From an uncultured Clostridia bacterium (GTDB lineage Bacteria; Bacillota_A; Clostridia; TANB77; CAG-508), in assembly GCA_947629855.1 (NCBI GenBank), contig CANRFI010000004.1:1-55117 (forward strand): 55,117 nt of DNA, given 5' to 3'. This document shows, piece by piece, positions 26,729 to 36,078 of this stretch. A program made the position numbers and the translations under genes. The notes beneath the pieces were generated by a model, which ran no database searches, was not told the DNA's origin, and saw only the letters and a program-made list of their open reading frames with translations. Positions within the stretch are counted from its first letter, which is position 1. Each line of letters begins with the position of its first letter.

Positions 26729-28171
26729 GTGAAAAAAGTAATCAATATATGCAATCATGTAATACATAAAATAGCTACAAATTTTTTAGTCATCCTATTT
26801 ACCATTATTGTAATAGGAATGCTGTGCATGAATTCGATTTATTTGTATATAGATAAACCAGATTTTCAGGTAAATAACATTTGGAACTATATAGGAATTT
26901 TAATAAATGTAATTGGAATTATAGTTTTTATAATTATAAATAAAATTATTGAATTAAAGTTTTCTAAAAAAAAAATTTTTACAGTTATTATATTTTTAAT
27001 ATATCTGATTGGTGAAATTGTATATTTAAAATTGGTTCCACTTAAACCATTTTCTGATATGTATTATGTTACAGACATAGCAAGTTCCAACTTTAAAAAT
27101 CAAATACAATATTTGCAAACTTATCCAAACAATTTACCAACTACCATTATATTTTATTTACTATTAAAAATTTCTAGTAATAATGTTTTCATTATAAAAC
27201 TATTTAATGTTTTTTGTAATATAATAACTATCTATTTGGCTTATAAAATCTATTATAATGTATATAAACAAGATAACAAGATGGTAATTCTATTGGGAAT
27301 TACATCAATATCAACATTTTTATATGCAAATCATGCTTATAATGATATTATATTTACTTTATTAACAACTATTATACTTTATCTTGTAACAAAGGAAGAA
27401 AGAACAAAAAAAGATATCATTTTATTAGTAATAGTGTCATTTTTGCAATTTATTATAAGACCAGTAGGAATTATACTAATTATAGCAATATGTATGTATT
27501 TTATACTTAAAAAATATGATTACAAAATGGTAATAATAATAGTTTCTATGTTTGTTATATTTAATTTGTTATATACTCTATTAGAAAATTGTATGATACC
27601 TAAGAGTGAAGAAACACAGCAGTATCCAATATGGTCTTTTATTCAAATGGGAATTAATGAAGAAGAATTTGGATTTCAAAATAGTACACATTCTACAAAA
27701 TGGACATTTGATGATGTAAAAGATAGAATTAATGAATTAGGAGTTAAAAGATTAGGAGTATTATTAGCCAAGAAAGAGTATTGGCTATGGACAGAGGGAA
27801 CTTATCAAGTAGGACGATATGCATTTGGCGACGGACAGGAAGGGCTGTATGATTATGAAACACCTATAACAAAACTTGTTGTAAGTCCAGATAGTTCTAA
27901 AATTAGAAAAGCATTAGATTATATAATGAAAGGTCAATATTTTGTATGTATATTATTATCTTTTGTTGAACTAATTATAAAAGATAAAAGTGAAGACGAA
28001 AAACAAAAGGAAGATTTACTTTATTATTTTATTATAGGATTGTTTTGCTTTTATTTAATTTGGGAAATAAAATCTAGATATATTTATTGCTTATATCCAA
28101 TATTTTTGATATTATCAACAAGAGGAATAGAAAAAATAAAAAGAAGGGAGAAACTAAATGGGAAAATTTAA
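26729..28171 (+). CDS. polytopic membrane protein, probable GT-C-type glycosyltransferase
   Basis: 480 residues, about ten membrane helices. After two helices an outside segment reads LKPFSDMYYVTDIA, where the aspartate would match the first-loop acidic residue of GT-C enzymes; the rest resembles PMT/GT39-like proteins (QTYPNNLPTTIIFYLLLKI, a common form). Start GTG 26729 with AGGAG upstream. It sits inside the rhamnose pathway genes and overlaps rfbC by 14 bases, so it is made with the rhamnose precursor; addition of a sugar outside the membrane is inferred. Confidence 0.55.
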   Translation: MKKVINICNHVIHKIATNFLVILFTIIVIGMLCMNSIYLYIDKPDFQVNNIWNYIGILINVIGIIVFIIINKIIELKFSKKKIFTVIIFLIYLIGEIVYLKLVPLKPFSDMYYVTDIASSNFKNQIQYLQTYPNNLPTTIIFYLLLKISSNNVFIIKLFNVFCNIITIYLAYKIYYNVYKQDNKMVILLGITSISTFLYANHAYNDIIFTLLTTIILYLVTKEERTKKDIILLVIVSFLQFIIRPVGIILIIAICMYFILKKYDYKMVIIIVSMFVIFNLLYTLLENCMIPKSEETQQYPIWSFIQMGINEEEFGFQNSTHSTKWTFDDVKDRINELGVKRLGVLLAKKEYWLWTEGTYQVGRYAFGDGQEGLYDYETPITKLVVSPDSSKIRKALDYIMKGQYFVCILLSFVELIIKDKSEDEKQKEDLLYYFIIGLFCFYLIWEIKSRYIYCLYPIFLILSTRGIEKIKRREKLNGKI

Positions 28172-28739
28172 GAAAATTGAAACTTCTATTGAAGGAGTAT
28201 GCATTATAGAACCAACTGTATTTGGAGATAATCGAGGATATTTTATGGAAACATACAGCAAAGAAGATTTTAAAGAATTAGGATTGAATTACGAATTTGT
28301 GCAAGATAATCAATCAAAGTCTAAAAGAGGAGTACTAAGAGGTTTGCATTTTCAAAAAGAAAATACACAAGCAAAATTAGTAAGAGTTATTAAAGGAGAG
28401 GTCTTTGATGTTGCAGTAGATTTAAGACCAAATAGCAAAACTTATGGAAAATGGGAAGGAGTAATTCTTTCAGAAGAAAATAAAAAAATGTTTATGATTC
28501 CAAGAGGATTTGCACATGGATTTTTAGTATTGTCAGAGGAAGCAGAATTTACTTATAAATGTGATGATATATACAACCATGAAGCAGAAGGAGGACTTGC
28601 TTGGAATGACCCAGATGTCGCAATCAATTGGCCTATGGGAAATATGCAGATATCAGATTTATTAACATCTGAAAAAGATAGCAAATGGCCAAGTTTAAAA
28701 GAATTAAGCAAAACAGATTTATTTAAAAATTTAAAATAA
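28158..28739 (+). CDS. rfbC: dTDP-4-dehydrorhamnose 3,5-epimerase
   Basis: 193 residues, a cupin-fold epimerase. Motifs: GVCIIEPTVFGDNRGYFMET, FVQDNQSKSKRGVLRGLHFQ with the catalytic-base histidine, VAVDLRPNSKTYGKW and IPRGFAHGFLVLS. It inverts C3 and C5 of dTDP-4-keto-6-deoxyglucose. Overlaps the preceding membrane protein and is followed 14 bases later by rfbB. Confidence 0.96.
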   Translation: MGKFKKIETSIEGVCIIEPTVFGDNRGYFMETYSKEDFKELGLNYEFVQDNQSKSKRGVLRGLHFQKENTQAKLVRVIKGEVFDVAVDLRPNSKTYGKWEGVILSEENKKMFMIPRGFAHGFLVLSEEAEFTYKCDDIYNHEAEGGLAWNDPDVAINWPMGNMQISDLLTSEKDSKWPSLKELSKTDLFKNLK

Positions 28740-28753
28740 GGAAGGAAACAAAA

Positions 28754-29720
28754 ATGAAAAATGTATTAGTAACAGGAGCTGCAGGATTTATTGGAGCAAA
28801 CTTTGTAGAATATTTTGTAAATAAACATCCTGACTACAAAGTAGTAGTTGTTGATAAATTAACATATGCAGGAAATTTAAATAATTTAAAAAAAGTTATG
28901 GATAAAATAGAATTTGAACAAGCAGATATATGTGACTTTGAAAAGATGAAAGAAATTTTTGACAAATATGACATAAATGGGGTAATTCATTTTGCAGCAG
29001 AATCACATGTTGATAATAGTATTAAAAATCCATTTATATTTACACAAACGAATGTAATTGGTACACATACTTTACTTGAAACAGCAAAACAAAAATGGGG
29101 AGAAGGAAGCCCAAACAAATTTGTTCATATTTCAACAGATGAAGTTTATGGCTCACTTGGAGAAGATGGATATTTTACTGAAAAATCACCAATCAAACCA
29201 AGTAGTCCTTATTCTTCTTCTAAAGCAAGTTCAGATTTAATAGCACTTGCTTATAAAGAAACATATAAAATGAATGTTAATGTAACAAACTGTTCTAACA
29301 ATTATGGACCATACCAACACAATGAAAAATTAATACCACATATGATAAAACTAGCTTTAAAAGATGAAAAATTACCAGTGTATGGAGAAGGGTTAAACAT
29401 TAGAGATTGGCTATATGTAGAAGATCACTGTGAAGCAATTGATTTAGTTTTTCATAAAGGAGCCTCAGGAGAGAGATATAACATAGGTGGGCATAATGAA
29501 AAAAGAAATATTGAAATTGTAAAATTGATATTAAAAAGATTAGGAAAATCTGAAGAATTAATCGAATATGTAACTGACAGAAAAGGGCATGATTATCGTT
29601 ATGCTATTGACCCTACTAAAATTAGAAAAGAACTTCGGTTGGCTTCCAAAAACTAAATTTGAAGATGGTATTGTAAAAACAATAGATTGGTATTTAGAAA
29701 ATCCTGATTGGTTGAAATAA
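28754..29720 (+). CDS. rfbB: dTDP-glucose 4,6-dehydratase; +1 shift at CGG 29636
   Basis: 321 residues after one shift. NVLVTGAAGFIGANFVEYF is the NAD-binding loop, GVIHFAAESHVDNSI the substrate motif, HISTDEVYGSLG carries the catalytic T-D-E, and PYSSSKASSDLIALAY the Y-x-x-x-K. Frame 0 ends seven codons past the CGG with LASKN. Skipping the C restores GWLPKTKFEDGIVKTIDWY and ends NPDWLK, the standard C-terminus (L-G-W-x-P-x-x-x-F-x-x-G-I-x-x-T-x-x-W-Y). A truncated form would lack only the last 28 residues. It completes the four-gene rhamnose pathway. Confidence 0.95.
29636..29639 (+). other. CGGT +1 shift site (rfbB)
   Basis: CTT-CGGT at codon 295. Skip gives EL-GWLPKTKFEDG. CUU in the P site is the codon used in other known +1 shifts (prfB, Ty1). 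Confidence 0.93.
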
Positions 29721-29833
29721 AATTGTAACATAAAAGTAATAAAAAAGACACATTTAAATCCCTTAAAAATGTTTCATTTTACGACATAATATGATAAAAT
29801 ACTAGTGTGGACATATAGGGAGGCGAATGATAA

Positions 29834-32690
29834 ATGAAAAATAATAAAAAATATAGATTTATAATAGTATTAATTTTGTTTACTTTATTACAAGTAGGCT
29901 TATTTAATACTATTATTTCGTTAGCTGCAAATAATTCACAAGTATTAAAAGATGGTGTTTATGTAATTAAATCAGCAGTAAACGATAAATATGTGTTTGA
30001 TGTTGCAGGAGCATCAACAGCAAATGGAACAAATATAGCACTATACCAATATAATGGGAATAAAAATCAACAATTTAAAATAAAACATTTAGGAAATGGA
30101 TATTACCAAATAACAGCAGTGCATTCTGGAAAATCATTAGATGTAACAGGGAATGGAACTAAAAATGAAACTAATGTAGAACAATACACTTTAAAAAGTC
30201 CAAGTGAAAAAAATCAAAGATGGAAAATAGAGAAAAACGCAGATGGAACTTATAGCTTTATTTCAGAATGTAATGGATTGTATATTGATTTGTACCAAGG
30301 AAAAGCAGAAAATAATGCCAATGTACAAATGTATCAAAAAAACGGACAAGCGTGGCAAAAATTTAAATTACAAGAAGTTCAGGAAAATAAAGTAACAGAA
30401 ACAAAAACAATCGAAGATGGTAATTATTTTATCAGATCAGCAGTAAATAATAAATATGTGCTTGATGTTGCAGGAGCATCAACAGCAAATAAAGCAAATG
30501 TAGCATTATATGAATATAATGGTGCAAAAAATCAACAATTTAAAGTTAAATATTTAAATGATGGATATTATCAAATAACAGCAGTACATTCTGGAAAAGC
30601 ATTAGATGTAGCTTCAAGTGGAACAAAAAATGAGACAAATGTATATCAAAATGGATTAAATAATCCTATTTCAAAAAACCAAAAATGGGTAATAAAAAAA
30701 CAATCAGATGGTACATATTCACTAATTTCAGAATGTAACGGATTATATATGGACATATATCAAGGAAAAGCAGTAAATAATGCAAATGTCCAAATGTATC
30801 AAGCAAATGGACAAGTGTGGCAAAAATTTAAATTCGAAAAAGTTCCTAATAATACTGCACCAAGCCCAAGCACTGGAAATGCACCAGTACAGGGAAGTCA
30901 AACAATAGCAAATGGAACATATACAATTGAAACAGCTGTGTCTAGTAAAGCAGTAATAGATGTAGAAGGTGGTTCAAGAAATAATTGTGCTAATATACAA
31001 GTATTTGAAAAACAAGCAGTTAATAGACAAAAATTCAAAGTAGAATATTTGGGTGATGGAACTTATAAAATAACAGCTGTATGTTCAAATAAAGTTTTAG
31101 ACGTAGAAGGAGATAATCGAAAAAGCGAAGCAAATGTATGTCAATATACACCAGCAAATCCTATACCAGATAATGAAAAGTGGATTATTAAAGATGCAGG
31201 TGGTGGATATTATAACATTATTTCAAAAGCAAGTGGTCTATATTTAGATGTTCGTGGTGAAAGTTCTAAAAATGGTACTAATATAGAAATTTATACAGGA
31301 CATGGAGGAATATCACAAAGATTTAAATTTGTAGAACCATTAGACTTATTAAGCACAATTGATACAAAAAAATATCCAGGATACAAAGAAAAAATAAAAG
31401 CTTTAATGGATGCACATCCAGGATGGAATTTTGAATTATTATATACTGGATTAAAATTTGATAATGTTATTGCAGGGGAAACAGCACTTCATTCTAGGAA
31501 TTTAGTTCCAACAAATTACGGCGGAGAATGGGTTTGCCCTACTTGTGGAACAAAATTATATGATAGTGGTTGGTATTGTGCATCTCGGAAAAGCAACAGC
31601 ATATTATATGGATCCAAGAAACTTTTTAACAGAAGCAAGTGTATTTCAATTTCAAGATGTAAATGAATACATAGAAGGTGTTTGTACATTACAAGGAATT
31701 CAATCAAAAGTAAATAACACATTTTTACAAAATTATGCTTCTTCAATAGACAATGCTTGTAAAAATCAAAATGTAAATCCTTATTATATAACATCAAGAG
31801 TACTACAAGAACAAGGATCAAAAGGTACTGTAATTGGAAAAGGTATGAATGGTGGAGATGGTAAAACCTATTACAATCCATTTAATATTGGAGCAACAGG
31901 AAATGGCAGTTCACAAATTATTGCAAATGCTCTAAGTTATGCAAAAAGTCATGGATGGGATACTATGCAAAAAGGTTTAGAAGGTGGAATTACTTTCTGC
32001 AAAAAAAATTGGCTAGAAAATTACCAGAATACCTTATATCAAAACAAATTTGATATAGATACAAGAAGTGGTGGTGGATTATATACTCACCAATATATGC
32101 AAAATTTAATGGCAGCATATAGTGAAGCAAGTACTTTAAGAAGTATGTATGCAAATACAGGAAAAATAGATTCTAATTTCACATTTATAATACCAATGTA
32201 TGAAAATATTAATGCATCTATTTCAGAAACACCAATTAGTAATCAAGAAACATCACCAATAGATGTGCAAATAACAGCACAAAGTGGATTGTGGATTAGA
32301 AAGGAAGCAAGTACAAATTCAGATACAATCAAATTACTTAAATATGGAGAAACAATATTATCTGTACAAAGGGGAATAAATAGTAATTGGCATAAAGTTA
32401 TTATGCAAGATGGAACTATTGGATATATGTCTGGAGAATATTTAAAACAAATAAGCGATAAAACAAATTGTAATTACAAAGCAAGAGTAAAAACAAATGA
32501 TGGAGATGGTTGTAAAGTAAGAGTTGGACCAAGTACATCTTTAGATATGGTAACAGCCATTGCAGATGGTGTAGAAGTTACAGTTATTAATGAAGGAACT
32601 TATAAAAATATTAACGGATATAATTGGAATAGAGTAAGATTATCTACTGGTCAACAAGGATTTATGCCAGCTAATTTCTTAGCAAGATAA
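29834..32690 (+). CDS. secreted wall hydrolase: RICIN repeats, glucosaminidase-like domain, two SH3 domains; +1 shift at CGG 31586
   Basis: 951 residues after one shift. Signal peptide about 1-31; three RICIN-type units near 36-175, 193-333 and 355-495, the first two nearly duplicate; then an endo-beta-N-acetylglucosaminidase/LytB-like domain (about 505-790: MDAHPGWNFELLYTGLKF, WVCPTCGTKLYDSGWYCAS|GKATAYYMDPRNFL, YYNPFNIGATG), then two bacterial SH3 units (WIRKEASTNSDTIKLLKYG and CKVRVGPSTSLDMVTAI). Frame 0 stops at 31665 just before the catalytic core, so the shift decides whether an active enzyme or only a sugar-binding fragment is made. RBS GGGAGGCG. It remodels peptidoglycan outside the cell. 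Confidence 0.88.
31586..31589 (+). other. CGGA +1 shift site (RICIN/glucosaminidase hydrolase)
   Basis: TCT-CGGA. Skip gives WYCAS-GKATAYYMDPRNFL, the conserved lead-in of this hydrolase family. Confidence 0.93.
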
Positions 32691-32711
32691 GTAGATTAGA
32701 AAGAAGGAAAA

Positions 32712-33419
32712 ATGAAAAAATCAAGAAAATTAATAATCTTATTTATTATAATGTTTGTAACTGTTGGACTGCTAAATGTAAGCAAAGTATATGCTGATCC
32801 AAATAGCAGTAAAGGTTTTGCAGAATATGATGATGCACAAGCAGAGCAAGAGAGTCAAAAAATGTTAGAAGAACAACAAAAAGAATTGCAAGAAGCAGAA
32901 GGAAAATCTACTAATAATTATTTGGAAAGCTTAAAAGTAGAGGGATATGAACTTTCACCTGATTTTGATAAACAAACTATAGAATATAAAATAAAAGGTA
33001 ATGTGACTAGCAATGAAATTAATATTATAGCAACGCCAAGTGACTCAAAAGCAAAAGTACAAGGAGCAGGGAAAGTAAAAGTAGAAGGAAATAGCTTTAG
33101 AATTGATGTAATAGCAGAGACAGGAACAGTAAGGACTTATATAATTTATTTAACAGATAAAACTGATAATAACGAACAAATTACTCAAGAAGAAAAAGAA
33201 GAACAAAAACAGTTAGAAGAAAATCAAATAGAACAACCTACAGAAGAGACATCAAGCATTATACAAGAAAATAGTGAAATTAAAAATAATAATATAGGAA
33301 ATAATGAAACATTTTTCAATAGTTCAACAATTTTAGTAATTATATTCGTAATTATAGTAATTGCAATTATTGGAGTATTAATTGTAAGAAATAAAAATTC
33401 TAAAGGAAAACATTGTTAA
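32712..33419 (+). CDS. membrane-anchored cadherin-like beta-sandwich protein
   Basis: 235 residues: signal peptide (LIILFIIMFVTVGLLNVS, cleavage near residue 28), a short helical stretch rich in E and Q, a cadherin-like beta-sandwich domain (about 72-155: YLESLKVEGYELSPDFDK, then TPSDSKAKVQGAGKVKVEG), an acidic/glutamine-rich stalk, and a C-terminal membrane helix with a basic end (ILVIIFVIIVIAIIGVLIV). It would be displayed outside the cell. It follows the wall hydrolase by 21 bases and ends the operon. Adhesion or wall association is inferred. A second protein of the same design is encoded at 41047. Confidence 0.75.
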   Translation: MKKSRKLIILFIIMFVTVGLLNVSKVYADPNSSKGFAEYDDAQAEQESQKMLEEQQKELQEAEGKSTNNYLESLKVEGYELSPDFDKQTIEYKIKGNVTSNEINIIATPSDSKAKVQGAGKVKVEGNSFRIDVIAETGTVRTYIIYLTDKTDNNEQITQEEKEEQKQLEENQIEQPTEETSSIIQENSEIKNNNIGNNETFFNSSTILVIIFVIIVIAIIGVLIVRNKNSKGKHC

Positions 33420-33423
33420 AACA

Positions 33424-33455
33424 AAGCACATAAAACAATTTAGTTTTATGTGCTT
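33424..33455 (+). terminator. terminator at the end of the polysaccharide/wall region
   Basis: 13-bp perfect stem (33424-33436 against 33443-33455), 6-base loop; only a weak T-rich tail. Confidence 0.65.
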
Positions 33456-33624
33456 ATAATATTATAAAAAGTTTATTATACGAAAAAATTCAATATATTT
33501 TTTAATACAATGAAATTAATTTAGATAGCAATCCAAAATTTGACAAAATTACATAAAAATGTGTACTTTTTTTAAATTTTGTGATATTATGGACACGAAT
33601 TAATAAAAAGAGGAGAGTTAAAAA

Positions 33625-34569
33625 ATGAATAATATTAAAATATTTGCTTGTCCAACAGCAGAAGAATTTACACAAGAAATATGTGATTACTTAGGAATAG
33701 AAATGGGGAAAATTTATCATCAAAAATTCAAAAATGATAATAACTTTGTGCAGATATTAGAAACAGTAAGACAAAAAGATGTTTATATTGTACAAACTAC
33801 TAAACCACCAGTAAATGAAAGAATTATGGAATTATTAATAACAATTGATGCAATAAAAAGAGCATCTGCTAAAAATATAAATATAGTATTACCTTATTTC
33901 CCATATTCAAGATCAGATAAGAAAGATCAACCACGTGTACCAATAACTGCAAAATTAATGGCACAGATTTTAGAAGCTGCAGGAGCAACAAGAGTTATTA
34001 CGTGTGATTTACACAATCCAGCTATACAAGCATATTTTAATGTAAACTGTGATAGACTAACGGCAGAATACCTATTGGAATATTATTTTAAAAAGAAAAA
34101 CTTAGAAGATATGGTAATTGTAGCAACAGATGCAGGAAGTTCTAAAAAAGCATATAAATATTCTGAATTTTTTGGATGCCCAATTGCATTAGTAGATAAA
34201 AGAAGAGAAGGAAATGATGATAGAGCAATTGCAAGTACAATTATAGGAGATGTAACAAATAAAAATGCAATAATATTTGATGATGAAATAGATACAGCAG
34301 GTTCTATGATAGAAACAGTTAAAGTATTAGAAAGATTTGGTGCAAAAAATATTTATGCAGGATGTACTCATGGAGTTTTATCAGGACCAGCAATTGAAAG
34401 AATAAAAAATTCTGCAATAAAAGAATTGGTAGTAACAAATACTGTTCCACTTACGCCAGAAAAGAGAATTGATAAAATAACAGAATTGTCAATAGCACCA
34501 TTATTTGCAGCAACTATAAAGAGAATAAATGAAGAAAGACCAATAGGCGAAGTGTATAATGATATGTAA
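33625..34569 (+). CDS. prs: ribose-phosphate pyrophosphokinase
   Basis: 314 residues. It makes PRPP from ribose-5-phosphate and ATP. Seen: VRQKDVYIVQTTKPPVNE, the ATP-binding flexible loop region YFPYSRSDKKDQPRVPITAK, the metal-binding VITCDLHNPAIQAYF, MVIVATDAGSSKKAYKYS, and the PRPP loop AIIFDDEIDTAGSMIETVKV (D-D-x-x-D-T-G/A-G-S). Full length. RBS AGAGGAGAG. It heads a unit with gtrA and a GT2, though its product feeds nucleotide and amino-acid synthesis. Confidence 0.95.
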   Translation: MNNIKIFACPTAEEFTQEICDYLGIEMGKIYHQKFKNDNNFVQILETVRQKDVYIVQTTKPPVNERIMELLITIDAIKRASAKNINIVLPYFPYSRSDKKDQPRVPITAKLMAQILEAAGATRVITCDLHNPAIQAYFNVNCDRLTAEYLLEYYFKKKNLEDMVIVATDAGSSKKAYKYSEFFGCPIALVDKRREGNDDRAIASTIIGDVTNKNAIIFDDEIDTAGSMIETVKVLERFGAKNIYAGCTHGVLSGPAIERIKNSAIKELVVTNTVPLTPEKRIDKITELSIAPLFAATIKRINEERPIGEVYNDM

Positions 34570-34580
34570 GGAAGAGTGAA

Positions 34581-35075
34581 ATGGAAAAACAAAAAATTGA
34601 GAGAGTTAAATTAAAAGAAATAAACTTAAAAAATTTAAATTTTAAAACAATAATTGGCTTATATCTGCAATATAAGGAAGTAGCAAATTATCTAATATTT
34701 GGAGTACTATCCACAATTGTAAGTTTTGTATCTTATTTCATATTTGCAAGAGTAATTAGAATAGATGAAGTAATTAGTAGTGGCATGTCTTGGTTCTGTG
34801 CAGTTTTATTTGCTTATGTCACAAATAAAATATTTGTATTTGAAAGTGAGACAAAAACAATAAAAGCATTCTTATTAGAAATGGGATCATTTTTTCTAGC
34901 AAGAATAGTTTCAGGAATTTTATGTGATGTAGGAACCTTTGCATTAATGGTAAAAGTGTTTAATATAAACGATTTAATAGCAAAAATTGTAACCCAAGTT
35001 ATGGTAGTTATAGTAAATTATATATTTAGCAAATTTTTTATTTTCAAAAAAAAACCTAAACAAGAAAGTGTGTGA
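34581..35075 (+). CDS. GtrA-family membrane protein
   Basis: 164 residues with four membrane helices in the GtrA pattern: YLIFGVLSTIVSFVSYFIFA (helix 1), SWFCAVLFAYVTNKIFVFES with the family motif F-x-x-A-V-x-x-x-Y-x-x-N-K-x-F-V-F, a third helix, and the closing VNYIFSKFFIFKKK. GtrA proteins are thought to flip undecaprenyl-phosphate-linked sugars. The adjacent GT2 gene (35081) is its expected GtrB-like partner. Confidence 0.88.
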   Translation: MEKQKIERVKLKEINLKNLNFKTIIGLYLQYKEVANYLIFGVLSTIVSFVSYFIFARVIRIDEVISSGMSWFCAVLFAYVTNKIFVFESETKTIKAFLLEMGSFFLARIVSGILCDVGTFALMVKVFNINDLIAKIVTQVMVVIVNYIFSKFFIFKKKPKQESV

Positions 35076-35080
35076 AGTAA

Positions 35081-36016
35081 ATGAAAAAAATATCTGTAGT
35101 TGTACCAATGTATTATGAAGAAGAAGTAGCAAAAGAATGCTATGATAGGTTGGTAGAAAATTTGAAAAAAATGCAAAATTATGAATATGAAATTATCTTT
35201 GTAAATGATGGAAGTAAAGATAAAACTTTAGAAATCATAGAAGAAATTGCAAATAATGATAAAAATGTAAAAATTATTTCATTTTCAAGAAATTTTGGGC
35301 ACCAAGCAGCAGTAACTGCTGGAATAAAATATGTTACTGGAGATGCAATAGTAATTATTGATGCAGATCTTCAAGACCCACCAGAATTAATACCAGATAT
35401 GATAAAATATTGGGAAGAAGGAAATGAAGTAATATACGGAAAAAGAAAAACTAGAAAAGGTGAATCAGCATTTAAATTATTAACAGCAAAAATGTTTTAT
35501 AAAACATTAAATGCATTATCAGATGTTGAAATTCCAAAAGATACTGGAGACTTTAGATTAGTAGACAGAAAAGTAATAGATGTTGTAAATGCAATGCCAG
35601 AACATAATAAATTTTTAAGAGGGTTATTTAGTTGGGTTGGATTTAAACAAGTAGCTTATGAATATGAAAGAAAAGAAAGATATGCTGGAAAAACTAAATA
35701 TCCTTTAAAAAAGATGTTAAAATTAGCTTCTGATGGTATAATGGGATTTTCTACAAAACCACTAAAACTAGTAGGAGGACTAGGTATTTTTACTATTTTA
35801 CTTTCAATTTTAATTTTAATATACTCTATAGTTTCATATATATTTAATTTAAACAATTTAACAGCAGGATGGACATCTATTATGGTTGCAATTACTTTAT
35901 TTAGTGGAGTACAATTAGTTTCTATTTGGATTATTGCTGAATATATTGCGAGAATATATGATGAAGCAAAAAATAGACCAGAATATATTATTGAAAAGAA
36001 AATCAATATTGAATAG
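35081..36016 (+). CDS. GT2 polyprenyl-phosphate glycosyltransferase (GtrB-like)
   Basis: 311 residues: GT-A domain (KISVVVPMYYEEEVAKECYD, YEIIFVNDGSKDKTLEI, FSRNFGHQAAVTAGI, AIVIIDADLQDPPELIP with the DxD metal site) followed by two C-terminal membrane helices. The R-N-F-G-H-Q and D-A-D-L-Q-D-P-P-E motifs are hallmarks of GtrB/YkcC-like enzymes that load glucose or a related sugar onto undecaprenyl phosphate. It starts 5 bases after gtrA. Confidence 0.9.
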   Translation: MKKISVVVPMYYEEEVAKECYDRLVENLKKMQNYEYEIIFVNDGSKDKTLEIIEEIANNDKNVKIISFSRNFGHQAAVTAGIKYVTGDAIVIIDADLQDPPELIPDMIKYWEEGNEVIYGKRKTRKGESAFKLLTAKMFYKTLNALSDVEIPKDTGDFRLVDRKVIDVVNAMPEHNKFLRGLFSWVGFKQVAYEYERKERYAGKTKYPLKKMLKLASDGIMGFSTKPLKLVGGLGIFTILLSILILIYSIVSYIFNLNNLTAGWTSIMVAITLFSGVQLVSIWIIAEYIARIYDEAKNRPEYIIEKKINIE

Positions 36017-36078
36017 AATATAGTACAATATAATATAATAAAAGCATAAAAACTCTTAAAGCAAAAGGAGAGAAAAAT

